A stretch of DNA of 63,277 bases, from the NCBI GenBank assembly GCA_026645575.1, contig JAPKMW010000070.1:1-63277 (forward strand), in the 5' to 3' direction. Every line of letters begins with the position of its first letter. Positions within the stretch are counted from its first letter, which is position 1. This stretch comes from Caldilineaceae bacterium (GTDB lineage Bacteria > Chloroflexota > Anaerolineae > Caldilineales > Caldilineaceae). Position numbers and translations under genes: made by a program. This document shows, piece after piece, positions 50,902 through 59,690 of this stretch. The notes beneath the pieces were generated by a model. The model searched no databases. It was not told the origin of the DNA and worked only from the letters and a program-made list of their open reading frames with translations.

Positions 50902-52044
50902 TTAGTGTTTTGCCTCATAGACCAAGCCGGCGCGTACAACCAAGATGGGTTGCAAACGCTGCGTTCCCATACGCGCTTCGCCGCGCGAATCCTGCAAAGC
51001 AAATTGACCACGTTGCTGTTCAAAGACAACCGCATCCCCCCAAGCGCCAACTTTGAGCGTCCCAATCTGATCTGCCAGGTGGATCACCTGAGCCGGCGTT
51101 GCCGTGACGCGTCGCAACGCTTCATCCAGCGATAACCCCAAGTATAAAAACTTGCTGACGGTGGTAGCAAGATCATAGACCGGGCCATTGACATTGTAAA
51201 TATGTAAGTCGCTGGAGATGGTTTGGGGCAACACGCCCTGCGCCAACGCTTGTTCGGCCACCTGCCAACTGAAACTGCCGGCGCCGTGGCCGACATCAAA
51301 AACCACCCCTTGTTCCATCGCGGCCAGCACCGTCTCCCGCACCTTGCCCCGCTCATCGAGAATGCCGTGGGTTGAGCCATGATAACAATGGGTCATAATA
51401 TCGCCCTTGCGCATGACAGCCAGAATGTCATCAATCGAATCACACCAGGCCACCTGCGGATGCACCATGATCGGTAGACCGACGGCGTCGGCGGCTTCAC
51501 GCGCCAGGTGCAACGGTCGCAACCCTGCCGCCTTGCCCACAATCGCATCTCTGGTCAGCCGCACCTTGACGCCCAGGATCACATCGCGGTTGGCTTCCAT
51601 CATGGTAATCGCCCGCGGGACGTTGGCAAACCGAATGTCATCCAACTCACCAATCTCTGGGTTTAACATCCCTTGCGCCGAAATGTTGAGTTGGGCGAAA
51701 AGACGCGTGGCGCTCACGTCGATAACATATTTGCGAAAACCGGGAAAGGTATCGGCGCCGGCAGAACCGGCATCAACCGCGGTTGTCACTCCTTTGGCAA
51801 TACAGTGGGGATCAGGTTCAATGCTCAGATGACTGGCGCCCCAGAAGACATGCACATGCAAATCAATCATCCCCGGCGCCACCAGGCGGTCGCGACAATC
51901 AATCACCTGGCGGGCCGCGGTGGCTGGCAGATCCGGGGCAACGGCAACAACTTTACCCCCGGCAAAGGCGACATCGCGCAGCGCATGGATTGCTTGCGCC
52001 GGATCGACGAGCGTACCATTTTTGAGCAACAAATCGTACTGCAT
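50902..52044 (-). CDS. Amidohydrolase/deacetylase family metallohydrolase
   Basis: 380 residues of the dihydroorotase-like amidohydrolase superfamily. Metal ligands visible: HxH in MIDLHVHVF, the likely carboxylated Lys in LGVKVRLT, His in IMVHPQ and THCYHGS, and the catalytic Asp in SSDLHIYN. The start at 52044 has AAGGAG 9 nt upstream; the longer frame to 52107 is discounted. It could act on an N-acyl amino acid or cyclic amide; the substrate is unknown. It is divergent from rarA. Confidence 0.88.
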   Translation of the reverse strand: MQYDLLLKNGTLVDPAQAIHALRDVAFAGGKVVAVAPDLPATAARQVIDCRDRLVAPGMIDLHVHVFWGASHLSIEPDPHCIAKGVTTAVDAGSAGADTFPGFRKYVIDVSATRLFAQLNISAQGMLNPEIGELDDIRFANVPRAITMMEANRDVILGVKVRLTRDAIVGKAAGLRPLHLAREAADAVGLPIMVHPQVAWCDSIDDILAVMRKGDIMTHCYHGSTHGILDERGKVRETVLAAMEQGVVFDVGHGAGSFSWQVAEQALAQGVLPQTISSDLHIYNVNGPVYDLATTVSKFLYLGLSLDEALRRVTATPAQVIHLADQIGTLKVGAWGDAVVFEQQRGQFALQDSRGEARMGTQRLQPILVVRAGLVYEAKH

Positions 52045-52214
52045 GGGTAAGTCTCCTTTGGTGCGGCTGGTTGAGCGATGGATAGGGGCAAGGAACGCAC
52101 TTCCCAAAACTTTGGCAAAGGTTGCCTCTTTGTCGTAATATAATGGGTGTAGCGCGAATCTGGCAAATTAGCGCAGTGAATAAGTTATTTAGAAAGCAAA
52201 TTGTAAACTAACCT

Positions 52215-54560
52215 ATGACATTGTTTGACCAAGCTCACGCCGAACGTTTGGCAAAAGAGGCGCCGCTAGCTGCCCGAATGCGACCGCGCACGTTGGATGA
52301 ATATGTGGGCCAGGAGCATATTATCGGCCCGGGTCGGCTGTTGCGGCGCGCCATTCAAGCCGATCAACTGGGCAGTTTGATCTTCTACGGCCCCCCCGGC
52401 ACCGGCAAGACCACCCTGGCGCGCGTTATCGCCAACACGACCCGCGCCCATTTTATCGCCATTAACGCCGTCCTCTCCGGCGTCAAAGAGATCCGTGAAG
52501 CGATTGCCGACGCGCAAGAAAAGGCCAAGCTTTACCGTCAGCGCACCCTGCTTTTTATTGATGAGGTGCATCGCTTCAACAAAGCGCAACAAGACGCCCT
52601 CTTACCCTGGGTCGAAAACGGCACGGTGATCCTGATTGGGGCCACCACTGAAAACCCCTATTTTGAAGTCAACAAAGCGCTGGTCAGCCGTAGCCGCATC
52701 TTTCAACTGGTGCCGCTCACCAAAGACGATCTGCGCCGGGTGATTCAGCAAGCGTTGACCGACCCGGAACGGGGTTACGGTCATTTGGACATTACTATCG
52801 ACGATGATGCTCTCGAACATCTTGTCGAAGTTGCCAATGGCGACGCCCGCGCCGTTCTCAACGCCCTAGAACTCGCCGTCGAAACAACACAAACGCCGGA
52901 ACTTGAGAGCTTGAGAGATTCAGAGATTTCCGGCGCCAAAGCCAATCTCCCAATCTCTCAATCTCCCAATCTCCCCAAAGTATCTTCGCCAATTCACATC
53001 AACCTTGCCATTGCCGAAGAATCAATCCAACGCCGCGCCGTCCTCTATGACAAGGAAGGGGACTATCATTTTGATACGATCAGCGCCTTTATCAAGAGCT
53101 TGCGCGGCAGCGACCCGGACGCGGCTATGTACTGGATGGCGAAGATGGACTATGCCGGCGAAAGCCCGCGCTTTATCTTTCGGCGCATGTTGATCTTTGC
53201 CGGCGAGGATGTGGGCCTGGCCGATCCCAACGCCATCCAGGTGGTGACGGCCTGCGCCCAAGCCTTTGAACAGGTGGGGATGCCGGAAGGGCGTTTTCAT
53301 CTAGCGACGGCGGCGCTCTACCTGGCGACAGCCAAGAAATCGAATACCGCCTTTGCTTTCTTTGATGCGATTGAACAGGTGAAGAAAGAGGCGGATAGCG
53401 GCGTTCCGAACCATCTCAAAGATGCCAATCGCGACAAAGAGGGTTTTGGTCATGGCGAGGGCTATCTCTATCCCCATGCCTATCGCGACCACTGGGTGGC
53501 TCAGCAGTACTTGCCCACTTCATTGCAGGGCAAAGTTTTCTACCAACCTTCCGATCAGGGGTACGAAGCGCAGATCCGCACCACGGTCGCCCAACGACGC
53601 GAAGCGCAACTGGCGGCCATGCTAGAACTGGAAAGTGGCGGTCAGACACCGATTGATGTTCTCACCTTTTCACCGGATGACCCGGCGCGCGAACGGTGGC
53701 TCCAGCGCACCATCTCCAACACTGGTGAGCGGCTGGCCCATGTGCGCGACCGGCTGCTGGACGCTACCCATCTGGCACGTCATAGCTTGGTGTTGGATCT
53801 CAAAACAGGAACCGGTCTACTTACCTGGGAAGCGCTCCGGCGCGTGCCGGAAGGAGGCGTCTATGCCCTGGCCCGCACGGCTCGTGACGCCGACGCGTTG
53901 CGCCAACTGGCCGAACGGTTGACTGCGGTTGAACGTCCCATCGTTTTACAAGGCGAGCTACCTGAACTGCCGGAATTGCTGACTGTGCGTGAACAGGTGG
54001 CGGCTGGGCTAAACCGGCCTCCTGCCGGCGTTGCTACACCGCATTTTGACGCTGTCGTCGGTTACAACGCGCTCTTTGATCAACCGGATAAGCCGGCACT
54101 TTTCAAACTACTGGCTGCGTTGCTGGCGCCACAGGGCTACCTCAGTCTAGCCGAGCGTATTCCGCAGCACACGCAGCGGCTCTATCAGTTGGTTGACCTG
54201 ACCGAATTGGGCGACGACGTAAGCACCCGTCTCATCCAGGCGGAGGAAGCGATTTACGCCGATCTCACCGATGAGATGGTCAACTGGGATGTGGCGGATT
54301 TGGCGACATGGGCCGAGCAGGCCGGTTTGACCGTAGAACAACAGACCGAGGCGGACCCCAGCCAGATGCAGATCAGCGCCGCTGTTTTGCAACGCTGGTT
54401 TGCACCGGCAACCGGCGACCGCCTCAGCTATGGTCAGCGGTTGGCAGCGACCTTGCAGCCGACAGAAATTGCCCTGGTTCAAAAGCTCTTTGAACGGCAG
54501 TTGCTCAACCAAACCGTGAACTGGCATAGTAGCGTTGTCTATTTACGTTGCACTCGATAG
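52215..54560 (+). CDS. rarA: RarA (MgsA) AAA+ ATPase fused to a methyltransferase-like domain
   Basis: 781 residues. Residues 1-440 are RarA, a clamp-loader-like AAA+ protein acting at stalled replication forks: Walker A GPPGTGKT (59-66), Walker B Asp116-Glu117, C-terminal tetramerisation domain with [17 protein letters not shown] repeat-encoded insertion (about 227-254, [19 protein letters not shown]) splits it after LELAVETT. Residues about 500-775 resemble a SAM-binding methyltransferase fold ([17 protein letters not shown]) with DxxTG-like first strand, but with no clear catalytic motif. Such fusions are known from cyanobacteria (recalled as RarA/unknown-domain fusion). No substrate for the extra domain can be named. 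Confidence 0.9.
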   Translation: MTLFDQAHAERLAKEAPLAARMRPRTLDEYVGQEHIIGPGRLLRRAIQADQLGSLIFYGPPGTGKTTLARVIANTTRAHFIAINAVLSGVKEIREAIADAQEKAKLYRQRTLLFIDEVHRFNKAQQDALLPWVENGTVILIGATTENPYFEVNKALVSRSRIFQLVPLTKDDLRRVIQQALTDPERGYGHLDITIDDDALEHLVEVANGDARAVLNALELAVETTQTPELESLRDSEISGAKANLPISQSPNLPKVSSPIHINLAIAEESIQRRAVLYDKEGDYHFDTISAFIKSLRGSDPDAAMYWMAKMDYAGESPRFIFRRMLIFAGEDVGLADPNAIQVVTACAQAFEQVGMPEGRFHLATAALYLATAKKSNTAFAFFDAIEQVKKEADSGVPNHLKDANRDKEGFGHGEGYLYPHAYRDHWVAQQYLPTSLQGKVFYQPSDQGYEAQIRTTVAQRREAQLAAMLELESGGQTPIDVLTFSPDDPARERWLQRTISNTGERLAHVRDRLLDATHLARHSLVLDLKTGTGLLTWEALRRVPEGGVYALARTARDADALRQLAERLTAVERPIVLQGELPELPELLTVREQVAAGLNRPPAGVATPHFDAVVGYNALFDQPDKPALFKLLAALLAPQGYLSLAERIPQHTQRLYQLVDLTELGDDVSTRLIQAEEAIYADLTDEMVNWDVADLATWAEQAGLTVEQQTEADPSQMQISAAVLQRWFAPATGDRLSYGQRLAATLQPTEIALVQKLFERQLLNQTVNWHSSVVYLRCTR
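52902..52976 (+). repeat. In-frame repeat hairpin inside rarA
   Basis: The left arm 52902-52928 (CTTGAGAGCTTGAGAGATT) and right arm 52943-52976 (CAATCTCCCAATCTCTCAATC) are imperfect complements built of 7-8-nt units. Length is compatible with the frame, so it adds about 28 codons. Confidence 0.8.
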
Positions 54561-54648
54561 CTTGCCCTGCCGTTGGTTCTATTTTAGAATGATAACCAGC
54601 ACTACCTTGATGAATAACTGAATCACCCGATGACCGAATTACCAACTT

Positions 54649-55593
54649 ATGAGCAACCAAGAACTTCTTGTGTTAGGCGGTAGCGCCAGTGTCAAACTAA
54701 CCCAAAATATTTGTCAGCATCTGGGATTGGCGCCGGCGCAACGGGATGTGCTACGCTTTTCCGACGGCAATACCTTTGTGCGTGTCGGCGAAAATGTGCG
54801 CGGTCGCCATGTCTATCTGGTGCAATCAGTCGTCTTTCCGTCTAATGACAACTTTATGGAGTTGCTCTTCTGGATCGACGCGCTGAAGCGGGCCAGCGCC
54901 GCCTCGGTGACGGTGATCATGCCCTATTTCAGCTATGTCAAGGGCGACAAGAAGGATGAACCACGGGTCTCGATCCGTGCGCGTGTCTGCGCCGACGCCA
55001 TCGAAGTGACCGGCGCCGATCGCGTCGTGACATTAGATATGTTACCACCGCAGGTCCAGGGCTTTTTTCACATTCCGGTTGATAATCTCTATGCCCTCAG
55101 TCTTTTCTGTGAGACGCTCAAGGCCAAGCAACTGAGCGATCTGGTGGTGGTGTCGCCAGACATCGGCTTTGCCAAACAGGCTGCCAAGTATGCCGCCTAT
55201 TTGGGTACCGATCTGGCGATTGGCAACAAAGAGCGCCGTGGCCATGATGAACGCGCATCCGTAATGGGCATCATCGGCGATGTGCAGGGCAAGACGGCGG
55301 TCATTGTCGATGACTTTACCATCTCCGGCGGCACATTGGTCGAGGCGGCCAAACAGTTGGTGCAACATGGCGCCAGACAGGTCTACGCCGCTGTCACCCA
55401 CGGCGCTTTTTCGGCAGGCTCGATGGAGCGCTTGATGGATAGTCCGATCCAACAACTACTGATCACCGACTCGATTGAGACGCAAACCGTCCCCTTTTGT
55501 GAAAAGATCGAAGTGATTTCGGTGGCCCGGTTGCTGGCCGAGGCCATCCGCCGCATCCATTACCACGAGAGCATTAGCGTCCTCTTTGAGTAG
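54649..55593 (+). CDS. prs: Ribose-phosphate pyrophosphokinase
   Basis: Makes PRPP from ribose 5-phosphate and ATP for nucleotide, His and Trp synthesis. 314 residues. PRPP loop VIVDDFTISGGT (about 222-233) and the FSDGNTFV motif near residue 35 are intact. The flexible-loop region reads PYFSYVKGDKKDEPR, more variable than the bacterial PYFGYARQDRK; with its spacing it resembles the non-classical (class II-like) enzymes. It lies 5 nt upstream of the WYL regulator gene. Confidence 0.92.
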   Translation: MSNQELLVLGGSASVKLTQNICQHLGLAPAQRDVLRFSDGNTFVRVGENVRGRHVYLVQSVVFPSNDNFMELLFWIDALKRASAASVTVIMPYFSYVKGDKKDEPRVSIRARVCADAIEVTGADRVVTLDMLPPQVQGFFHIPVDNLYALSLFCETLKAKQLSDLVVVSPDIGFAKQAAKYAAYLGTDLAIGNKERRGHDERASVMGIIGDVQGKTAVIVDDFTISGGTLVEAAKQLVQHGARQVYAAVTHGAFSAGSMERLMDSPIQQLLITDSIETQTVPFCEKIEVISVARLLAEAIRRIHYHESISVLFE

Positions 55594-55598
55594 AGCCT

Positions 55599-56501
55599 AT
55601 GAACCGACTAGATCGACTGCTGGCGATGTTGCTGGTCTTACAGCGGCGCAAATTGGTGCGGGCCGAAGATTTGGCCGAACGCTTTGAAATCAGCAAACGC
55701 ACGGTCTATCGCGATGTCGCCGCCCTCAGTGAGATGGGCGTGCCGGTGGTGGCGCAGCCGGGCGAGGGCTATTCTTTGATGGAAGGCTACTTCCTGCCGC
55801 CGTTGCTCTTTACGCCTGATGAAGCCGCTGCGCTCTTTTTAGGCGCCAAGTGGCTGGCAGCCCAGGCCACCGGCAAACTGCCTGCCAGCACTGAAGGCGC
55901 CCTCACCAAACTGGCCCATGTGCTGCCTCAGCAAACTTTGCGCGAGGTCGAGCGCTTTACCGATGTGTTGCATTTTTTCGTTATGCAAAAGCCCTTTAAT
56001 CTGGATGATCCAACACTGGCCGATTTTCAGCAGGCGATCAACGAGCAGCGGGCAGTGCAGATTACCTATCACAGTTTGCAACGGGACGAAACGACGACAC
56101 GGGTAATTGAACCGGCAGAATTGACCTACGGCGACGGGGCCTGGTATGTCAATGGCTATTGTCGCTTGCGCCGGGAAGCACGCTCCTTTCGCTTCAACCG
56201 GATTGAGCAGTACAAGCTTCTGCCTGAGCAATTCACGCCAAGAAGCGTAGCTGCTCCACCGGCTGAAGTCATTACGGTTGTCGTTCGTTTTGCCCCAGAG
56301 ATGATTCGCTGGGTGCAAGAACGGCAACATTACGCGTTTGTGCGCCAGGAAGGTAACTGCCTGATCTATCGGGTTCACACCTTACAAGAGATTCAATCGT
56401 GGCTTTTCGGCTGGGGAACAGCCGCCGAAGTGTTGAAGCCGGAAACGTTGCGCAGCGCCATGCGGGCCGAAGCCAAAAAGCTCTTTGAGATGCTGACATA
56501 G
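55599..56501 (+). CDS. WYL-domain transcriptional regulator (YafY-like)
   Basis: 300 residues. N-terminal winged helix (RAEDLAERFEISKRTVYRDVAALS, about 22-45) and a WYL domain around 150-210 with WYVNGYCRLRREARSFRFNRI, where WYV replaces WYL. A C-terminal WCX-type region follows. These proteins sense ligand or nucleic acid and control stress or defence genes. It starts 5 nt after prs, so co-transcription is likely; the VOC protein gene 112 nt downstream is a candidate target. Confidence 0.92.
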   Translation: MNRLDRLLAMLLVLQRRKLVRAEDLAERFEISKRTVYRDVAALSEMGVPVVAQPGEGYSLMEGYFLPPLLFTPDEAAALFLGAKWLAAQATGKLPASTEGALTKLAHVLPQQTLREVERFTDVLHFFVMQKPFNLDDPTLADFQQAINEQRAVQITYHSLQRDETTTRVIEPAELTYGDGAWYVNGYCRLRREARSFRFNRIEQYKLLPEQFTPRSVAAPPAEVITVVVRFAPEMIRWVQERQHYAFVRQEGNCLIYRVHTLQEIQSWLFGWGTAAEVLKPETLRSAMRAEAKKLFEMLT

Positions 56502-56515
56502 GGTTGTCACACGGG

Positions 56516-56543
56516 ATTGCTATATTGGGTGGAGTGTAGCAAT
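56516..56543. promoter_or_regulatory. Candidate operator between WYL gene and VOC gene
   Basis: Inverted repeat ATTGCTA (56516-56522) and TAGCAAT (56537-56543) 71 nt before the VOC start. Assignment to the WYL regulator is a guess. Confidence 0.3.
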
Positions 56544-56613
56544 CGCAACACAGAACAACAGAACAAGCAGCAGGTGTTGTCGGTGAAACCAGGCAACACT
56601 GAAAGGAGCAAAA

Positions 56614-57348
56614 ATGTTACGCGGACTTTCCACCATTAGTTTTTGGGCCGACGATCTGGCAGCAGCGAAGCAATGGTATAGTGAACTGTTGGGCAGCGAA
56701 CCATACTTCCAGCGCCCACTGACGGGACCACCAGCTTACATTGAGTTTCGCCTTGGTGACTACCAACACGAGTTGGGGATCATTGATCGGCGCTATGCCC
56801 CGCCTGGCGCGGCAACCGGCCCGGCCGGTGCAGTCGTCTATTGGCATGTGGACGATGTGCCAGCAACGGTAACACGGCTGCTGGCGATGGGAGCCAAAGC
56901 ACATGAACAACCAACCGACCGCGGGGAAGGGTTCATTACGGCGTCTGTGATTGATCCCTTTGGAAACATCCTGGGGGTCATGTACAATCCCCACTATCTG
57001 GACAGATTGCAGGCCCATGCCCAAAGGGTGCCAGCAGAGTCGCAAGAACCGATTCTTGAAGTTGTTCTGTTTCGCGCCAAGGCAGGTGTAGCGGACGAAC
57101 AGGTATTACAGGGATCGGCGCAAATTCAACCGTGGTTGGCGGGCGCTCCCGGCTATCTCAAACGAACGATCAGCAAAGATGACAATGGTCAGTGGGTCGA
57201 TATTGTCCATTGGCGCACACTGGCGGAAGCTCACCAAGCCGCAGAAAAGTTGATGGCCGAGCCAAGCGCCGTGGCCTTCATGACCGCTATTGACCCAGAA
57301 AGTGTTACCATGTTGCACGTACAGCAACAACAGACATTTGACAGCTAA
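56614..57348 (+). CDS. VOC (glyoxalase-fold) protein fused to a dimeric alpha/beta-barrel domain
   Basis: 244 residues in two domains: a VOC domain (about 1-125, with the first betaalphabetabetabeta half LRGLSTISFWADDLAAAKQWYSELLG and the second QHELGIIDRRY) and a C-terminal ferredoxin-like barrel (about 145-235, LEVVLFRAKAGVADEQVLQG...DIVHWRTLAEAHQAAEKL) similar to antibiotic biosynthesis monooxygenase/EthD-type domains. Either or both may bind small ligands; the activity is unknown. AAGGAG precedes the ATG. Confidence 0.82.
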   Translation: MLRGLSTISFWADDLAAAKQWYSELLGSEPYFQRPLTGPPAYIEFRLGDYQHELGIIDRRYAPPGAATGPAGAVVYWHVDDVPATVTRLLAMGAKAHEQPTDRGEGFITASVIDPFGNILGVMYNPHYLDRLQAHAQRVPAESQEPILEVVLFRAKAGVADEQVLQGSAQIQPWLAGAPGYLKRTISKDDNGQWVDIVHWRTLAEAHQAAEKLMAEPSAVAFMTAIDPESVTMLHVQQQQTFDS

Positions 57349-57424
57349 ACGAAGTTCCGACGCACCATTGCGACCCAAAGGTTCTCGGCTGAATCGTTAC
57401 GGCGCAGAAACGAATGAATCAATT

Positions 57425-57495
57425 CCGTGTTCCTTCTATCCGTGTATAATCCTTGGGCGACCATCAACGACTATACACGGATAGAAGGAACACGG
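57425..57495. repeat. 24-bp perfect palindrome before tag
   Basis: CCGTGTTCCTTCTATCCGTG... (57425-57448) pairs perfectly with 57472-57495. It covers upstream in-frame starts of the tag frame and rules them out. Confidence 0.85.
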
Positions 57496-57531
57496 AGTTC
57501 GTGCTATGGAATATGCAAGAAAGTTGAACCT

Positions 57532-58098
57532 ATGGATAAAATTCGTTGTGCGTGGTCAGGCAACGACCCGCTCTACCAGCAATACCATGATACTGAATGG
57601 GGCATACCGGTTCATGATGACCGTCATCTCTTTGAGATGTTGAATTTGGAAGGGGCGCAGGCCGGGTTGAGTTGGATTACCATTCTGCGCAAGCGGGAAA
57701 ATTATCGCGTCGCCTTTGATCACTTTGACGCAACGGTCATTGCCCGGTACGATGAGGCTAAGATCGCTGCATTGCTTGCCAACCCCGGCATTGTGCGCAA
57801 TAAATTGAAAATTGCTGGCGTGGTGAAAAATGCCCAGACGTTTCTGCAAGTGCAAAAAGAGTTTGGCAGCTTTGACGCCTACATCTGGCGCTTTGTGAAC
57901 GGTCAGCCGCTAATCAATCAGCGCACCAGCTTGCAGGAAATCCCGGCGCAGACAGCAGAAGCAGAGGCAATGAGCAAAGACTTGAAAAAACGGGGCTTCA
58001 CCTTTGTCGGCCCGACCATCTGCTATGCCTTTATGCAAGCCGTGGGCATGGTCAATGATCACACCGTTGATTGCTTTTGTCACCCGGATAACCGGTAA
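57532..58098 (+). CDS. tag: DNA-3-methyladenine glycosylase I
   Basis: Excises 3-methyladenine from alkylated DNA. 188 residues, the usual Tag length. The N-terminal RCAWSGNDPLYQQYHDTEWG and the C-terminal DHTVDCFCH contain the zinc-binding Cys/His set of Tag, and the catalytic Glu lies in LFEMLNLEGAQAGLSW. The ATG at 57532 gives the standard N-terminus (MDKIRCAW); upstream starts lie in the 57425 palindrome. Together with alkB at 17.3 kb, the window carries two alkylation-repair functions, though unlinked. Confidence 0.95.
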   Translation: MDKIRCAWSGNDPLYQQYHDTEWGIPVHDDRHLFEMLNLEGAQAGLSWITILRKRENYRVAFDHFDATVIARYDEAKIAALLANPGIVRNKLKIAGVVKNAQTFLQVQKEFGSFDAYIWRFVNGQPLINQRTSLQEIPAQTAEAEAMSKDLKKRGFTFVGPTICYAFMQAVGMVNDHTVDCFCHPDNR

Positions 58099-58117
58099 CT
58101 TCCTCCCCGCTAATTGC

Positions 58118-58146
58118 TTGCGGTTGCTGCGGTAAAGTGCTATGAT
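58118..58146 (+). promoter_or_regulatory. Sigma70-like promoter of the sugar-binding protein gene
   Basis: TTGCGG (58118-58123), 17-nt spacer, TATGAT (58141-58146), giving a leader of about 110 nt. Confidence 0.6.
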
Positions 58147-58263
58147 AATACATACCGCCGTAAAGTGGATGTGTTATCCTGAAGGCGTCCAGCCCAAAGC
58201 AAGTTTATCTTACCACTCACACGGAAGTGCTTTAGCAATGCAATTGATTATGGAGGAGGAACT

Positions 58264-59601
58264 ATGAAACAGCCTAAACGGTCAGTGGTTGTTTTGACCA
58301 TTCTGCTACTGCTGGCGATGGCCCTGGCGGCCTGTGCGCCAGTAGCCCCGGCAAGTACTGGCAGTGAAGCTGCGCCGGCGGCCAGCGAAGGCGTGACCAC
58401 CATTACCTGGGCCTTCTGGGGCAGCCCGGAAGAGGCGGCTTCGCATAAGGCCGTCGGTGATGCTTTTATGCAAGAGCATCCCGAAATTCAAATTGAATAT
58501 TACAACGAGCCGTGGGGCGACTACTTTACCAAGGTCGAAACGCTTTGGGCCAGTGGCGACAGCGCCGCTATTCCCGATGTGCTATTCTTGTGGCCGACGC
58601 CCAAGTATGCCGCACAGGGCGTCTTGGAAAATCTTGACTCCTATATTGAAACGTCCGGCTACAACCTGGATGATTACTGGCCGGCGTTGCTCGAATCAGC
58701 CAGCTATGAGGGGAGCGTCTATGGCTTCCCGCGTGACATCGGTCTGGAAGTCCTCTACTATAACAAAGATATGTTTGACGCTGCCGGCGTTCCCTACCCG
58801 GATGAAACCTGGACATGGGATGATCTTGCCTCGGCGGCAGAACAGTTGACGGTGAAGGATGCCAGCGGCCGGACCGAGCGCTATGGCCTGGGCATGGAAG
58901 CCGGCAAATACCTGTTGTGGGTCAATCAGAACAATGGCAGCATTTTGGATGATATGCGTAATCCGTCCAAGTGTACGCTGAGTGAACCGGCGGCGGCGGA
59001 TGCCATTCAGTTCTTTGCCGACTTGATGAATAACGGCTTTGCCATGCGCGATGCTGATCTCAGCCAGGCCGGTGGTGATGCTGGCGTCTTTAGCAGTGGT
59101 CAGGCTGCGATGATCATTCAAAATTCCAGCCGGGTTTCCGCCTTTAACGCGGCGGGCCTTAACTATGATGTCGCTGTGGTGCCGATTCCCGATGGCGGCC
59201 AACGGGCAGCGAGCGCCGGTGGCGCCGCTTGGGTGATGAGCGCCGCCAGCGACAACAAGGATGCCGCCTGGACATTCCTGAGTTGGTTGCAAAGCACCGA
59301 CGGTGGTCAACGCCTGTACACAGCGTCCGGCGAGATCTTCCCGGCCTTGCGCTCCACCGCTGAGTCCGATGCTTTCCTTAGCCAGGAAAATCCGCCAGCC
59401 AACCGCCAAGCGTTCCTTACCGAGGGCGACAACGCCAAAGTCGGTCGCTTCGGCTATTTCCCCGAATGGGGCGAAGTTGACAGCATCGTTGGGGCCGAAG
59501 TGAGCAAAATCTGGTCCGGCGAAGCCCAACCGGCTGACGTCTTGCCCGCCGCTTGCGCCCAGGTCGATCAGTTCCTGGCCGACAACGGCTTTCCGAAGTA
59601 G
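58264..59601 (+). CDS. Sugar ABC transporter substrate-binding lipoprotein (family 1)
   Basis: 445 residues: a lipoprotein signal peptide with lipobox LAAC (Cys21), then a family-1 extracytoplasmic receptor (motifs ITWAFWGSPEE near 45 and PRDIGLEVLYYNKDMFDAAG near 160) typical of oligosaccharide or glycerol-phosphate binders. GGAGGAGG lies just before the ATG. It feeds the single permease gene that follows. The ligand is unknown. Confidence 0.93.
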   Translation: MKQPKRSVVVLTILLLLAMALAACAPVAPASTGSEAAPAASEGVTTITWAFWGSPEEAASHKAVGDAFMQEHPEIQIEYYNEPWGDYFTKVETLWASGDSAAIPDVLFLWPTPKYAAQGVLENLDSYIETSGYNLDDYWPALLESASYEGSVYGFPRDIGLEVLYYNKDMFDAAGVPYPDETWTWDDLASAAEQLTVKDASGRTERYGLGMEAGKYLLWVNQNNGSILDDMRNPSKCTLSEPAAADAIQFFADLMNNGFAMRDADLSQAGGDAGVFSSGQAAMIIQNSSRVSAFNAAGLNYDVAVVPIPDGGQRAASAGGAAWVMSAASDNKDAAWTFLSWLQSTDGGQRLYTASGEIFPALRSTAESDAFLSQENPPANRQAFLTEGDNAKVGRFGYFPEWGEVDSIVGAEVSKIWSGEAQPADVLPAACAQVDQFLADNGFPK

Positions 59602-59613
59602 CCTGACAGAATA

Positions 59614-59684
59614 ACAAGGTGACAAGGTGAAGGGGTGAGACAACCTCTGTCACCTTGTCACCCTGTCACCCTGTCACCCTGTCA
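59614..59684. repeat. CTTGTCAC/CCCTGTCA repeat hairpin
   Basis: Left arm ACAAGGTGACAAGGTGA (59614-59640) and right arm of octamers TGTCACCT/TGTCACCC (59648-59684); same family as in the atpA-atpG gap. Confidence 0.8.
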
Positions 59685-59690
59685 AAGCTC

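Noticed and set aside
57427..57531. N-terminal extension of tag
   Set aside because: Coded by the 24-bp palindrome; MDKIRCAW at 57532 is the family N-terminus.
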